64,000 nt of DNA, taken from Sphingomonas sp. IC081 (GTDB lineage: Bacteria; Pseudomonadota; Alphaproteobacteria; Sphingomonadales; Sphingomonadaceae). The stretch spans positions 1,499,001-1,563,000 of the forward strand of contig NZ_CP029761.1 in assembly GCF_006874585.1 (NCBI RefSeq). The letters run 5' to 3'. Shown piece by piece: positions 8,314 to 16,046 of the stretch. The notes under the pieces were generated by a model. That model had not been told where the DNA came from. It ran no database searches and saw only the letters and a program-made list of their open reading frames with translations. A program made the translations under genes and the position numbers. The stretch's first letter is position 1. Each line of letters opens with the position of its first letter.

Positions 8314-9879
8314 ATGGCCGAGCCTTATTACGTCACCACCGCCATTTCCTACCCCAACGGCAAGCCGCATATCGGCCATGCCTACGAGGCCATTGCCGCC
8401 GACGTCATCGCCCGCCACCGCAAGGCGGAAGGCTTCGACGTGCGGTTCCAGACCGGCACCGACGAGCACGGCCTGAAGATGGCGCAAAAGGCTCGTGACC
8501 TCGGCATCACGCCGGCGCAGCTGGCGACAGAAATGTCTCAGCATTTCATTGATATGTGCGCGGCTCTTAACATCGAATACGATGTCTTCATCCGCACCAC
8601 CGAACCGCGCCATCACGAAGCGACGCAGGAATTGTGGCGCCGGATGGAAGCGAACGGCGACCTCTATCTCGACCGGTATGAAGGCTGGTACTCGGTTCGC
8701 GACGAAGCCTATTATGACGAGTCCGAACTGGTTGCCGGGGAAGGGGGAGGCAAGCTCTCGCCCCAAGGGACTCCCGTGGAATGGACCGTCGAGGAATCGT
8801 GGTTCTTCCGCCTGTCGAAGTACCAGGACAAACTGCTCGAGCTCTACAATTCGAGCGACTTCATCCGTCCCGACACCCGCCGCAACGAGATCCAGCGCTT
8901 CGTCGAAGGCGGCCTGCGCGATCTTTCGGTTTCGCGTACCAGCTTCGACTGGGGCATCAAGGTGCCGGGCAGCGACAACCACGTCATGTACGTCTGGGTC
9001 GACGCGCTGACCAACTACCTCACCGGCCTCGGCTTCCCGGATGAAAGCGGCGACTACGCCAAGTTCTGGCCGGCAGACCTGCACCTGATCGGCAAGGACA
9101 TCGTCCGCTTCCATACGGTCTATTGGCCGGCGTTCCTGATGAGCGCAGGCCTGCCGCTTCCCAAGCTGGTCTACGGCCACGGCTTCCTGCTCAATCGCGG
9201 CCAGAAGGAATCGAAGTCGCTCGGCAACGTGACCGATCCGATCGGCCTTGCCGAGACCTTCGGCGTCGATGCCGTACGCTATTTCCTGCTGCGCGAAGTG
9301 GCCTTCGGTCAGGACGGTTCGTGGTCGCCCGAAGCGATTGTCACGCGTACCAATGCCGAACTCGCCAATAGCTTCGGCAACCTTGCCCAGCGCAGTCTTT
9401 CCATGATTTTCAAAAACTTGGACGGATCAATCAAGGCCGACTTCGAGGAATCTGAAGCTGACAAGGCGCTGTTTGCCGCTGTCGCCGAGGGTATCGCCGG
9501 CCTGCGCAAGAGCTTCACGGATCTCGCCTTCAGCGACGGCCTCGAAGCCTGGATGCGCGCCGTCTTCGCGTGCAACCAATATGTCGACGAGCAAGCTCCC
9601 TGGACGCTGCGCAAGACCGACCCCGCGCGCATGGAAGTTGTGCTCATGACCTTGTTCCGCGTCGTGCGCGATCTCGCCATCGCGGTGCGTCCGGTCGTGC
9701 CCAACTCGATCGACAAGTTGCTTGACCAGATGGGTATCGCCACGGAAGCTCGAGGCTACGCGTCGCTGGGCGATGCGGACTGGTTTACCGCACTTGCCGC
9801 AAGGGGCTTCAAGGTGGAAAAGCCGGAAGGCGTGTTCCCCCGCCTCGAATTACCCGAGGGTACGGAAGCAACGGCTTGA
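8314..9879 (+). CDS. metG: Methionyl-tRNA synthetase
   Basis: 521 aa. It charges tRNA-Met with methionine. The class I signatures are clear: HIGH in PHIGHAYEA near residue 20, and the KMSKS equivalent KESKSLGN near residue 300. The segment after YSVRDEAYY, where many MetRS have zinc cysteines, contains none, so this is the zinc-less form. The C-terminal anticodon-binding helical domain is complete, and there is no C-terminal tRNA-binding EMAP-like domain. The ATG at 8314 is taken because AAGGA lies 13 bases before it; the in-frame TTG at 8302 is too close to that site. It ends one base into the tatD start (TGATG). Confidence 0.96.
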   Translation: MAEPYYVTTAISYPNGKPHIGHAYEAIAADVIARHRKAEGFDVRFQTGTDEHGLKMAQKARDLGITPAQLATEMSQHFIDMCAALNIEYDVFIRTTEPRHHEATQELWRRMEANGDLYLDRYEGWYSVRDEAYYDESELVAGEGGGKLSPQGTPVEWTVEESWFFRLSKYQDKLLELYNSSDFIRPDTRRNEIQRFVEGGLRDLSVSRTSFDWGIKVPGSDNHVMYVWVDALTNYLTGLGFPDESGDYAKFWPADLHLIGKDIVRFHTVYWPAFLMSAGLPLPKLVYGHGFLLNRGQKESKSLGNVTDPIGLAETFGVDAVRYFLLREVAFGQDGSWSPEAIVTRTNAELANSFGNLAQRSLSMIFKNLDGSIKADFEESEADKALFAAVAEGIAGLRKSFTDLAFSDGLEAWMRAVFACNQYVDEQAPWTLRKTDPARMEVVLMTLFRVVRDLAIAVRPVVPNSIDKLLDQMGIATEARGYASLGDADWFTALAARGFKVEKPEGVFPRLELPEGTEATA

Positions 9880-10667
9880 TGTTTATAGATTCGCATTGCC
9901 ATCTTGAATACGAAGGCCTGGTCGAGGATCAGCAGGGCGTGCTGGATCGCGCCCGCGCTGCCGGGATCAAGGGGTTCCTCAACATCTCGACGCGGCAAAG
10001 CGAATGGGATCGCGTGGTCGGCACGGCCGCGCGTATCCCGGACGTATGGGCTTCGGTCGGCATTCATCCCCATGAAGCCGACCAGCATGCCGATCTGGGC
10101 GAAGCTGCACTGCTTGAAGCAACACGGCACCCCAAGGTGATCGGCATCGGCGAGACCGGCCTTGATTACTATTACGACAAGTCTGATCGTGAGGTGCAGC
10201 AGGCGCTGTTCCGCACGCATATCCAGGTCGGCCGGACCACCGGCCTGCCGCTGATCATCCATACGCGCGATGCGGAAGACGACACCTTCCGCATTCTCGA
10301 GGAGGAAATGGGGAAGGGCGCATTCCCGGCACTGATCCACTGCTTTACCGCTAGCGCGGACTTCGGCCGCAAGGTGCTGGACCTGGGCCTCACGATCTCG
10401 ATCTCGGGCATCGTGACTTTCAAGAACGCGGCTGACTTGCAGGAGGTTGTTAAGACGATTCCTGAAGATCGGCTGCTGGTCGAAACGGACTCTCCTTTCC
10501 TTGCCCCGGTCCCGCATCGCGGCAAACGCTGCGAGCCTGCCTATGCGGCCGACACCGCGCGTTTCGTCGCGAACCTGCGCGGCGTGAGCGAGCAGGAACT
10601 GGCAGAAGTTACGTCTCGCAACTTCTTTGCGCTGTTCACCAAGGCCGATCGAAAGGCCGTGTCGTGA
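9879..10667 (+). CDS. tatD: TatD family metal-dependent deoxyribonuclease
   Basis: 262 aa. The metal ligands of the amidohydrolase-like TIM barrel are present: DSHCHL near the start, GETGLDYYYD near residue 88, HTRDAE, HCFTAS, and ETDSPFLAP near the C-terminus. The family has 3'-5' exonuclease or AP-endonuclease activity, and a role in DNA repair or RNA quality control is reported for several members. The ATG shares its first base with the metG stop, and the 3' end overlaps the next gene by GTGA. Cellular substrate is not decided by the sequence; some members (YcfH type) sit beside holB or metG as here. Confidence 0.93.
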   Translation: MFIDSHCHLEYEGLVEDQQGVLDRARAAGIKGFLNISTRQSEWDRVVGTAARIPDVWASVGIHPHEADQHADLGEAALLEATRHPKVIGIGETGLDYYYDKSDREVQQALFRTHIQVGRTTGLPLIIHTRDAEDDTFRILEEEMGKGAFPALIHCFTASADFGRKVLDLGLTISISGIVTFKNAADLQEVVKTIPEDRLLVETDSPFLAPVPHRGKRCEPAYAADTARFVANLRGVSEQELAEVTSRNFFALFTKADRKAVS

Positions 10668-11443
10668 AGGTGGTGATGCTTGGTAGCGGAACCTCGACGG
10701 GGGTCCCGCGCCTCGGCGGCGAATTCGGAGCCGATTGGGGGCTTTGCGACCCCAGCGAGCCTAAGAATCGCCGAACCCGCGTATCGATCCTGCTGGAAAG
10801 CGATGCCGGAAGCCGCATTCTCGTCGACACGTCGACCGACTTGCGCGCGCAGCTTCTGGCCAACGACATCCACCGCATCGATGCGGTTTTCTGGACCCAT
10901 GACCATGCGGACCATTGCCATGGCATCGATGACATGCGTCCGCTGCGCTATGGGCGCGCAGGCCCCATACCCGGCTTTGCCAATTCCGAAACGGTCCGGC
11001 GCCTCCGGCAGCGCTTCGGTTATGTCTTTGCAGGTCAGTTCGGCTATCCAACCCTGATAAGCCTCGACAATCTCGATACCATGCGGCTGTGCGAAGGTTT
11101 CCGTGTCGATCACGTGCAAATGCCGCACGGACCGGCGGAATCCACCGCGTTCAGATTTGATTGCGACGGAAAATCAGTGTGTTACGCGACAGATTTCAGC
11201 GAAATTACCGGGGGAATGGTTGACCTCTGTTACGGCGCGGACCTGCTCGTGGTCGACTGCCTTCGCCGCGAACCGCATCCCACGCACGCACATCTCGGCA
11301 TGGCGCTGGAACTGGCGTCGGTCTGCCGGGTGGGCAAGGCGGTTCTGACCCATCTCGACAAGTCGATGGACTACGCAACGCTTTCCGCCGAAGTGCCGGA
11401 CAATGTCTCGGTAGGTTATGATGGAATGGTGATCGAACCGTGA
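10664..11443 (+). CDS. MBL-fold metal-dependent hydrolase, PhnP-like
   Basis: 259 aa, GTG start overlapping tatD. The metallo-beta-lactamase motif THDHADHCHGIDD is near residue 76, with further ligands in the later His-Gly-Pro, YATDFSE and THLDKS segments. The N-terminal GSGTSTGVPRLG is typical of the PhnP group, which are cyclic phosphodiesterases; PhnP itself acts on 5-phosphoribosyl 1,2-cyclic phosphate. No phosphonate genes are nearby, so that reaction is not implied. The conserved position after tatD suggests a housekeeping nucleotide or RNA-related role, which is inference. Confidence 0.85.
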   Translation: MKVVMLGSGTSTGVPRLGGEFGADWGLCDPSEPKNRRTRVSILLESDAGSRILVDTSTDLRAQLLANDIHRIDAVFWTHDHADHCHGIDDMRPLRYGRAGPIPGFANSETVRRLRQRFGYVFAGQFGYPTLISLDNLDTMRLCEGFRVDHVQMPHGPAESTAFRFDCDGKSVCYATDFSEITGGMVDLCYGADLLVVDCLRREPHPTHAHLGMALELASVCRVGKAVLTHLDKSMDYATLSAEVPDNVSVGYDGMVIEP

Positions 11444-11625
11444 TCAACAGCGCAACGATCGTAGGCATCATTTCCGTGATCGGTGCGCTGATCCTGGTTT
11501 CCAGCCATTCGCGCTTTCGGGAGCTTGGCTTTACCAAGGGCATCAAGCTTGCGCTGATCTGGGCACTTATAATCATTGCGTTGACGTTGGTGATCGAAAC
11601 CCTCGGCATGCGGCTAAGGGGATGA
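11440..11625 (+). CDS. Small two-helix inner-membrane protein of unknown function
   Basis: 61 aa, GTG start inside the stop of the preceding hydrolase gene (GTGA). Two hydrophobic segments, about residues 5-22 and 36-55, are separated by a short basic loop (SHSRFRELGFTKGIK), and the C-terminus is basic, so both ends are likely to face the same side. No signal cleavage site is seen. The tight translational coupling and normal codon use argue that it is real. I do not recognise a named family; similar short proteins occur at this place in related genomes as far as I recall. A function cannot be given. Confidence 0.7.
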   Translation: MINSATIVGIISVIGALILVSSHSRFRELGFTKGIKLALIWALIIIALTLVIETLGMRLRG

Positions 11626-11654
11626 CGTCGGATCGTACCGACCGCTCATTTAAC

Positions 11655-11668
11655 ATAATACATATTAT
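11655..11668. promoter_or_regulatory. AT-rich inverted repeat upstream of mazG
   Basis: ATAATA-CA-TATTAT is a perfect 6-bp inverted repeat in the only strongly AT-rich spot nearby, 24 bp before the mazG ATG. It probably contains the mazG -10 region; it could also be an operator. Confidence 0.4.
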
Positions 11669-11692
11669 CAACCTATCAAACCCCAGGTGACC

Positions 11693-12478
11693 ATGACCCC
11701 GCACCACCACCAGATCGATCGTCTTCTGGGCATTATGGCGCGACTGCGCGATCCGGTTTCAGGCTGTGAATGGGACCGCGAGCAGGATTTCGTGACGATC
11801 GCTCCCTACACGATCGAAGAAGCCTATGAGGTCGCCGACGCTATTGCTCGCGACGACATGGTCGATCTGCGCGGAGAACTCGGCGACCTGTTGCTTCAGG
11901 TCGTTTTTCATGCTCGCATGGCCGAAGAACTGGGCCACTTTGCCTTTGGCGATGTCGCTGCCGCAATCTCGGACAAGCTGGAGTCACGCCATCCTCACAT
12001 CTTTGGTGAAGAGACCTCGGGCGATCCACAGACCGAGCGTTGGGAAAAGCTGAAAGCCAAGGAACGCGCGAGCAAGGGCGAAACGAGCGCGGTCGACGGT
12101 GTGGCGATCTCCCTGCCGGCGTTGATGCGGGCCGAGAAGCTCCAGAAGCGAGCCGCCCGCGCCGGTTTCGATTGGCCCGATCCCAGCGGTGCTGCGGAAA
12201 AGGTTACCGAAGAGATGGCCGAACTCGCAGAGGCTGGCGAGGCAGACCGCCTGGAGGAAGCCGGCGACCTGCTTTTTGCTGCCGTCAACCTGGTCCGCCT
12301 CAATGGTATCGCGCCCGAAGACGCCCTGCGCGCCGCCAATGCCAAGTTCGAGCGCCGCTTCCGGTCCATGGAGGCCTTTGCCGCCCGGGATGGACTGGAT
12401 TTCGCGGCGCTCTCGCTCGATGAACAGGAGGCCTACTGGCAGGCAGTCAAGCGGTCAGAGCGCGCTGAAACGGCCTAG
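11693..12478 (+). CDS. mazG: Nucleoside triphosphate pyrophosphohydrolase MazG
   Basis: 261 aa, close to the 263 aa of E. coli MazG. It hydrolyses NTPs and dNTPs to monophosphates and pyrophosphate and cleans the nucleotide pool. Two MazG repeats are visible: the first has GCEWDREQDF and EEAYEVADAI followed by the EExxD-type LRGELGDLLLQ, the second has EEMAELAEA and EEAGDLLFAAVNL near residues 175-205. The ATG at 11693 is chosen over the GTG six bases earlier because the AGGTGA overlapping that GTG could itself act as a ribosome site, although its spacing is short. Its 3' end overlaps the hflX 3' end by 24 bp on the opposite strand. Confidence 0.93.
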   Translation: MTPHHHQIDRLLGIMARLRDPVSGCEWDREQDFVTIAPYTIEEAYEVADAIARDDMVDLRGELGDLLLQVVFHARMAEELGHFAFGDVAAAISDKLESRHPHIFGEETSGDPQTERWEKLKAKERASKGETSAVDGVAISLPALMRAEKLQKRAARAGFDWPDPSGAAEKVTEEMAELAEAGEADRLEEAGDLLFAAVNLVRLNGIAPEDALRAANAKFERRFRSMEAFAARDGLDFAALSLDEQEAYWQAVKRSERAETA

Positions 12479-13795
12479 CTCGCGGTCGGCAAGGCGTACC
12501 TGCACCCGCAGCAGAGGCCCCTGCTCGTTCTCGCCGGCATCTTCTTCGGACACGACGTCACCCCGCGCATGCAGGAATGCCAGCCGCTGGCCGTCCGCCG
12601 CAGGAATGACAAAGCTGTAGAGCTTTGCATCCTCGGTGAGAGACAAGCCCACCGTATCCAGCAGCGCGTCGCATCCCATGCCGGTGAGCGCGGAAATCGG
12701 CACGATCGTCTCGCCAACGCGGTGAGCAATTACCTCGCGCAGTTCTTCGGCCTGTTCAGGCCCGAGAAGATCCCACTTGTTCCACACCTCGACCATTGGG
12801 ATCGCGGGCTCGGCCTCCCCTTCTCCGTCCTCGTTCTCGCCGCTGCCGAGCACTCCGAGGTCGGCCAGTACGTCCAGCACTTGCCGCTTCTGTGCTTCGG
12901 TGTCGGGGTTGGCGATGTCACGGACGTGCAGGATAAGATCGGCGGCTGTCACTTCCTCCAGGGTCGCACGGAAGGCCGCGACGAGCTGGGTAGGAAGGTC
13001 GGAAATGAAGCCGACGGTATCCGAGAGGATCGCCTTTTCGACGCCGGGCAATCGAATTGCCCGCATCGTCGGATCCAGCGTGGCGAACAGGAGATCCTGC
13101 GCCATCACCTGAGCGCCTGTCAAATAATTGAAAAGGGTCGATTTCCCTGCGTTCGTATAACCAACAAGCGCGACGATCGGCCAGGGCGCCTTTTCACGCC
13201 GGTCGCGGTGCAGGCCGCGTGTCCGGCGGACTTGCTCCAGTTCCCGGCGGATCTTGCCCATGCGATCGCGGATCATGCGGCGGTCCGCCTCGATCTGCGT
13301 TTCGCCGGGGCCGCCAAGGAAGCCGAAACCGCCGCGCTGACGCTCAAGGTGAGTCCAGCTGCGCACGAGGCGACCAGCCTGGTAATCGAGGTGCGCGAGT
13401 TCGACCTGGAGGCGGCCTTCCGCGGTCGCGGCGCGTTCGCCGAAAATCTCCAGGATCAGTCCGGTACGGTCGATGACCTTGCGCTTGAGCTTTTCCTCGA
13501 GATTGCGCTGCTGGATCGCCGACAGGGAGCCGTCGACGATGATCAGTTCTGCCTCGTTCAGCTCGCAGGCGACGCCGATGTTCTGGATCTGGCCTTCGCC
13601 GAAGAGCGTGCCGGCGCGCGGCTCGCGGATGGGAATTGCCATGGCTTCGGCCACGACAAGGCCGATCGCGAGGGCGAGCCCTTTCGCTTCTTCAAGACGG
13701 GCTTCGGTATCGAGGTCTCCACGACCCCGCATTTGCGGATAGACGACAAGGGCACGCGCGCCGCGCGTGACCTCGCCCTTGAGTTCGTCGTTCAA
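12455..13795 (-). CDS. hflX: GTPase HflX
   Basis: 446 aa. HflX is a ribosome-associated GTPase that splits stalled or hibernating 70S ribosomes. The N-terminal HflX domain (about 20-190) contains the GEGQIQNIG and ERQRGGFGFLGGPGE segments that mark the family. The GTPase domain follows, with G1 GYTNAGKST, the switch region, G3 DTVGF and G4 NKWD. An acidic insert (GENEDGEGEAEP) sits between the DTVGF and NKWD motifs. It starts 19 bp after hfq, so the classic hfq-hflX transcript is kept. The 3' end is convergent with mazG and overlaps its coding sequence. Confidence 0.96.
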   Translation of the reverse strand: MNDELKGEVTRGARALVVYPQMRGRGDLDTEARLEEAKGLALAIGLVVAEAMAIPIREPRAGTLFGEGQIQNIGVACELNEAELIIVDGSLSAIQQRNLEEKLKRKVIDRTGLILEIFGERAATAEGRLQVELAHLDYQAGRLVRSWTHLERQRGGFGFLGGPGETQIEADRRMIRDRMGKIRRELEQVRRTRGLHRDRREKAPWPIVALVGYTNAGKSTLFNYLTGAQVMAQDLLFATLDPTMRAIRLPGVEKAILSDTVGFISDLPTQLVAAFRATLEEVTAADLILHVRDIANPDTEAQKRQVLDVLADLGVLGSGENEDGEGEAEPAIPMVEVWNKWDLLGPEQAEELREVIAHRVGETIVPISALTGMGCDALLDTVGLSLTEDAKLYSFVIPAADGQRLAFLHARGDVVSEEDAGENEQGPLLRVQVRLADRELGRFSAL

Positions 13796-13814
13796 ATCGG
13801 TTCAGCTTTGCTCG

Positions 13815-14390
13815 TCAGTCTTCGTCGATTTCTTCATGCGCCTGAAGGTCGACCGGAGTCACGGGCTGAATCGTCGAAACCGCATGCTTGTAGGCCAGCT
13901 GAACGTAGCCTTCGCGTTCCAGCAGCATGCAGAACAGGTCGTAAGCGGCAACACGGCCCTGAAGCATGACGCCATTGATCAGGAACATCGTGACCTGCAC
14001 ACCGGCGTTACGGATGCTGGACAGGAAGACATCCTGAAGAACGCGGGTCTTCTTGGTGCTTTCAGCGCCGTTGGAAAACTGACGCGCGTCGATCGGTGTC
14101 GAGGGCATGATCGTCGAGATCGCATGCTTGTAGACAAGCTGCGACTGACCGTCACGACGCAGGAGAATCGAGAAATTGTCGAACCAGGTCACGATGCCTT
14201 GGAGCTTGACGCCCTTCACGAGGAACATCGTGACCGGTGTCTTGTTCTTGCGGAGGAGGTTCAGGAACTGGTCCTGGAGGTTCTGCCCCTTGCTCGCCGA
14301 AGTGCCGGCGGCAACCGGAGGCGACGCGAGGTTTTCCTCCGCAGGCGGGGGGGTGGGACGAGGACGCGCGGTCAGCGTGCGGCCAGCCAT
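13815..14390 (-). CDS. hfq: Tandem-domain RNA chaperone Hfq
   Basis: 191 aa, about twice the usual length, because two complete Sm/Hfq domains are joined: residues about 36-98 and 116-178. Both keep the Sm1 segment and the Sm2 motif YKH (87-89 and 167-169). Domain 2 differs in several RNA-contacting places: Lys of GVKLQG becomes Met (GVMLQG), and the basic RKNK rim patch becomes RNAG. Three copies could build the usual six-domain ring. The second ATG (14388-14390) is chosen because GGAG lies seven bases upstream; the first ATG is only one base from it. Hfq pairs small RNAs with mRNAs. Double Hfq proteins are known from Novosphingobium relatives as far as I recall. Confidence 0.95.
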   Translation of the reverse strand: MAGRTLTARPRPTPPPAEENLASPPVAAGTSASKGQNLQDQFLNLLRKNKTPVTMFLVKGVKLQGIVTWFDNFSILLRRDGQSQLVYKHAISTIMPSTPIDARQFSNGAESTKKTRVLQDVFLSSIRNAGVQVTMFLINGVMLQGRVAAYDLFCMLLEREGYVQLAYKHAVSTIQPVTPVDLQAHEEIDED

Positions 14391-14578
14391 GTTCATGCTC
14401 CTTTTTTTGGCGGCCGCTTATGCGGTCCGCGATCTGGCCCTGCCCTGATGGCAATGACCGTTCTCGAATCAAAATCTATCGCCTTGCTGCAATGCAGTAA
14501 ACGCGAAAAATGTAGCAAGACGATGACAGATGCTGAGAGACGCTCCGAATCCCTGAGGTTTCCGCCATTTTGGAGGCC

Positions 14579-15973
14579 TCAGATTTCCTCGTCGTCAGGC
14601 TCGCCCTCGCGCCGCTCGGCCATGCCGAGCAGCTTGAGTTTGCGATGCAGGGCCGAACGCTCCATGCCGATGAACGATGCCGTCTTCGAGATATTGCCCG
14701 AGAAACGGCGAATCTGAAGCCGCAAATATTCTCGCTCGAAGGTTTCCCGCGCCTCACGCAGCGGTGCGCTCATCATCACCGAGATTCCGGCCTCGCCGCC
14801 GGTGCGATTGGCGAAGATCTCGGGCGGCAGCATGTCTACCTCGATCCGGGCCAGCTTTTCGCGCGGTGCCATGATGACGGTCCGTTCGACCACGTTGCGA
14901 AGCTGGCGGACATTGCCTGGCCATTCATAAGCCTGCAGCGCGGTCATTGCCTCGGCGCTGACCTGCGGCGGGGCAATCCCCTGTTCGTTCGCGTAGCGTG
15001 CGAAGAAATGATCGATCAGCGATGGAATGTCATCGCGCCTCTCGCGCAGAGCGGGAATGGTGACTGGTACCACGTTCAGGCGATAGAAAAGATCCTCGCG
15101 GAAGCGCCGTTCGGCGATTTCCTTTTCGAGATCGCGCGATGTGGAGGATACCACGCGCACATCCACGCGGATCTGGCGGGTGCCGCCGACACGGACAAAC
15201 GCCTGATCGGTCAACACCCGCAGGATGCGGGCCTGCGTCGATAGCGGCATATCGGCCACTTCGTCGAAATAGAGTGTCCCGCCGTCGGCCATCTCCAGCA
15301 GGCCCGGGCGCACGAGTGCCCCTTCGCTTTCCTCACCGAACAGTTCCTGCTCGAAGCGTTCAGGCGTGATACGCGCCGAATTGACGCTGACGAAAGCGCT
15401 GCTTGCGCGCGCACTCCAGGCATGGAGCAACCGCGCGGCCACTTCCTTGCCCGATCCTGCGGGCCCCGTAATCAACAGGCGGCTGCCGGTATTGGCGACT
15501 CGCTTCAGCGTCGCGCGAACCTGGTTGATGACGCCGCTGGATCCGGTGAACTCCTCGCCACTGGTGAAATCCGAGCGCAACTGTGCATTTTCGCGGCGCA
15601 GCCGCTCCGTTTCGGTTGCGCGCTCGACGAGGTGCAAGAGCTTTTCGGCCTCGAACGGCTTTTCGATAAAGTCCACGGCGCCGCGACTGATGGCCGCAAC
15701 CGCAGTATCGATATTGCCGTGGCCGGAGAAGATGATCACCGGCAGCCCCGGCTCACGCGCCTTGATCGCGTCGAGCACCTCGAGCCCGTCCATCGGGCTC
15801 CCGTGAAGCCACACGTCCAGCAGGACCAGCGAAGGACGGCGCGCATCGACCGCGGCCAACGCAGCGCCGCTGTCCCCTGCTGTGCGGCATTCATAGCCTT
15901 CGTCGCTCAACACGCCCGCAACCAGTTCGCGGATGTCGCGCTCGTCATCGACAATCAGAATTTCGAGGGCCAT
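14579..15973 (-). CDS. ntrX: Response regulator NtrX
   Basis: 464 aa. A receiver domain (phospho-acceptor Asp53), an AAA+ domain (about 140-375) and a C-terminal Fis-type helix-turn-helix (SGNISKTASFIGMERSALHR) are in the NtrC-family order. The GAFTGA loop that contacts sigma-54 is absent: at 217-224 the sequence reads EGALVRPG. NtrX of alphaproteobacteria commonly has this change and regulates without acting as a classical sigma-54 activator. NtrYX is tied to nitrogen and redox status and to envelope genes in several species. It lies 73 bp after ntrY and upstream of hfq. Confidence 0.95.
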   Translation of the reverse strand: MALEILIVDDERDIRELVAGVLSDEGYECRTAGDSGAALAAVDARRPSLVLLDVWLHGSPMDGLEVLDAIKAREPGLPVIIFSGHGNIDTAVAAISRGAVDFIEKPFEAEKLLHLVERATETERLRRENAQLRSDFTSGEEFTGSSGVINQVRATLKRVANTGSRLLITGPAGSGKEVAARLLHAWSARASSAFVSVNSARITPERFEQELFGEESEGALVRPGLLEMADGGTLYFDEVADMPLSTQARILRVLTDQAFVRVGGTRQIRVDVRVVSSTSRDLEKEIAERRFREDLFYRLNVVPVTIPALRERRDDIPSLIDHFFARYANEQGIAPPQVSAEAMTALQAYEWPGNVRQLRNVVERTVIMAPREKLARIEVDMLPPEIFANRTGGEAGISVMMSAPLREARETFEREYLRLQIRRFSGNISKTASFIGMERSALHRKLKLLGMAERREGEPDDEEI

Positions 15974-16046
15974 GGCATTGTCTTCATCTGGAGGAATATG
16001 GAGAGCGATCGAAGGATCGCTGGAGACCTTGTTGGAGGACGCCCTG

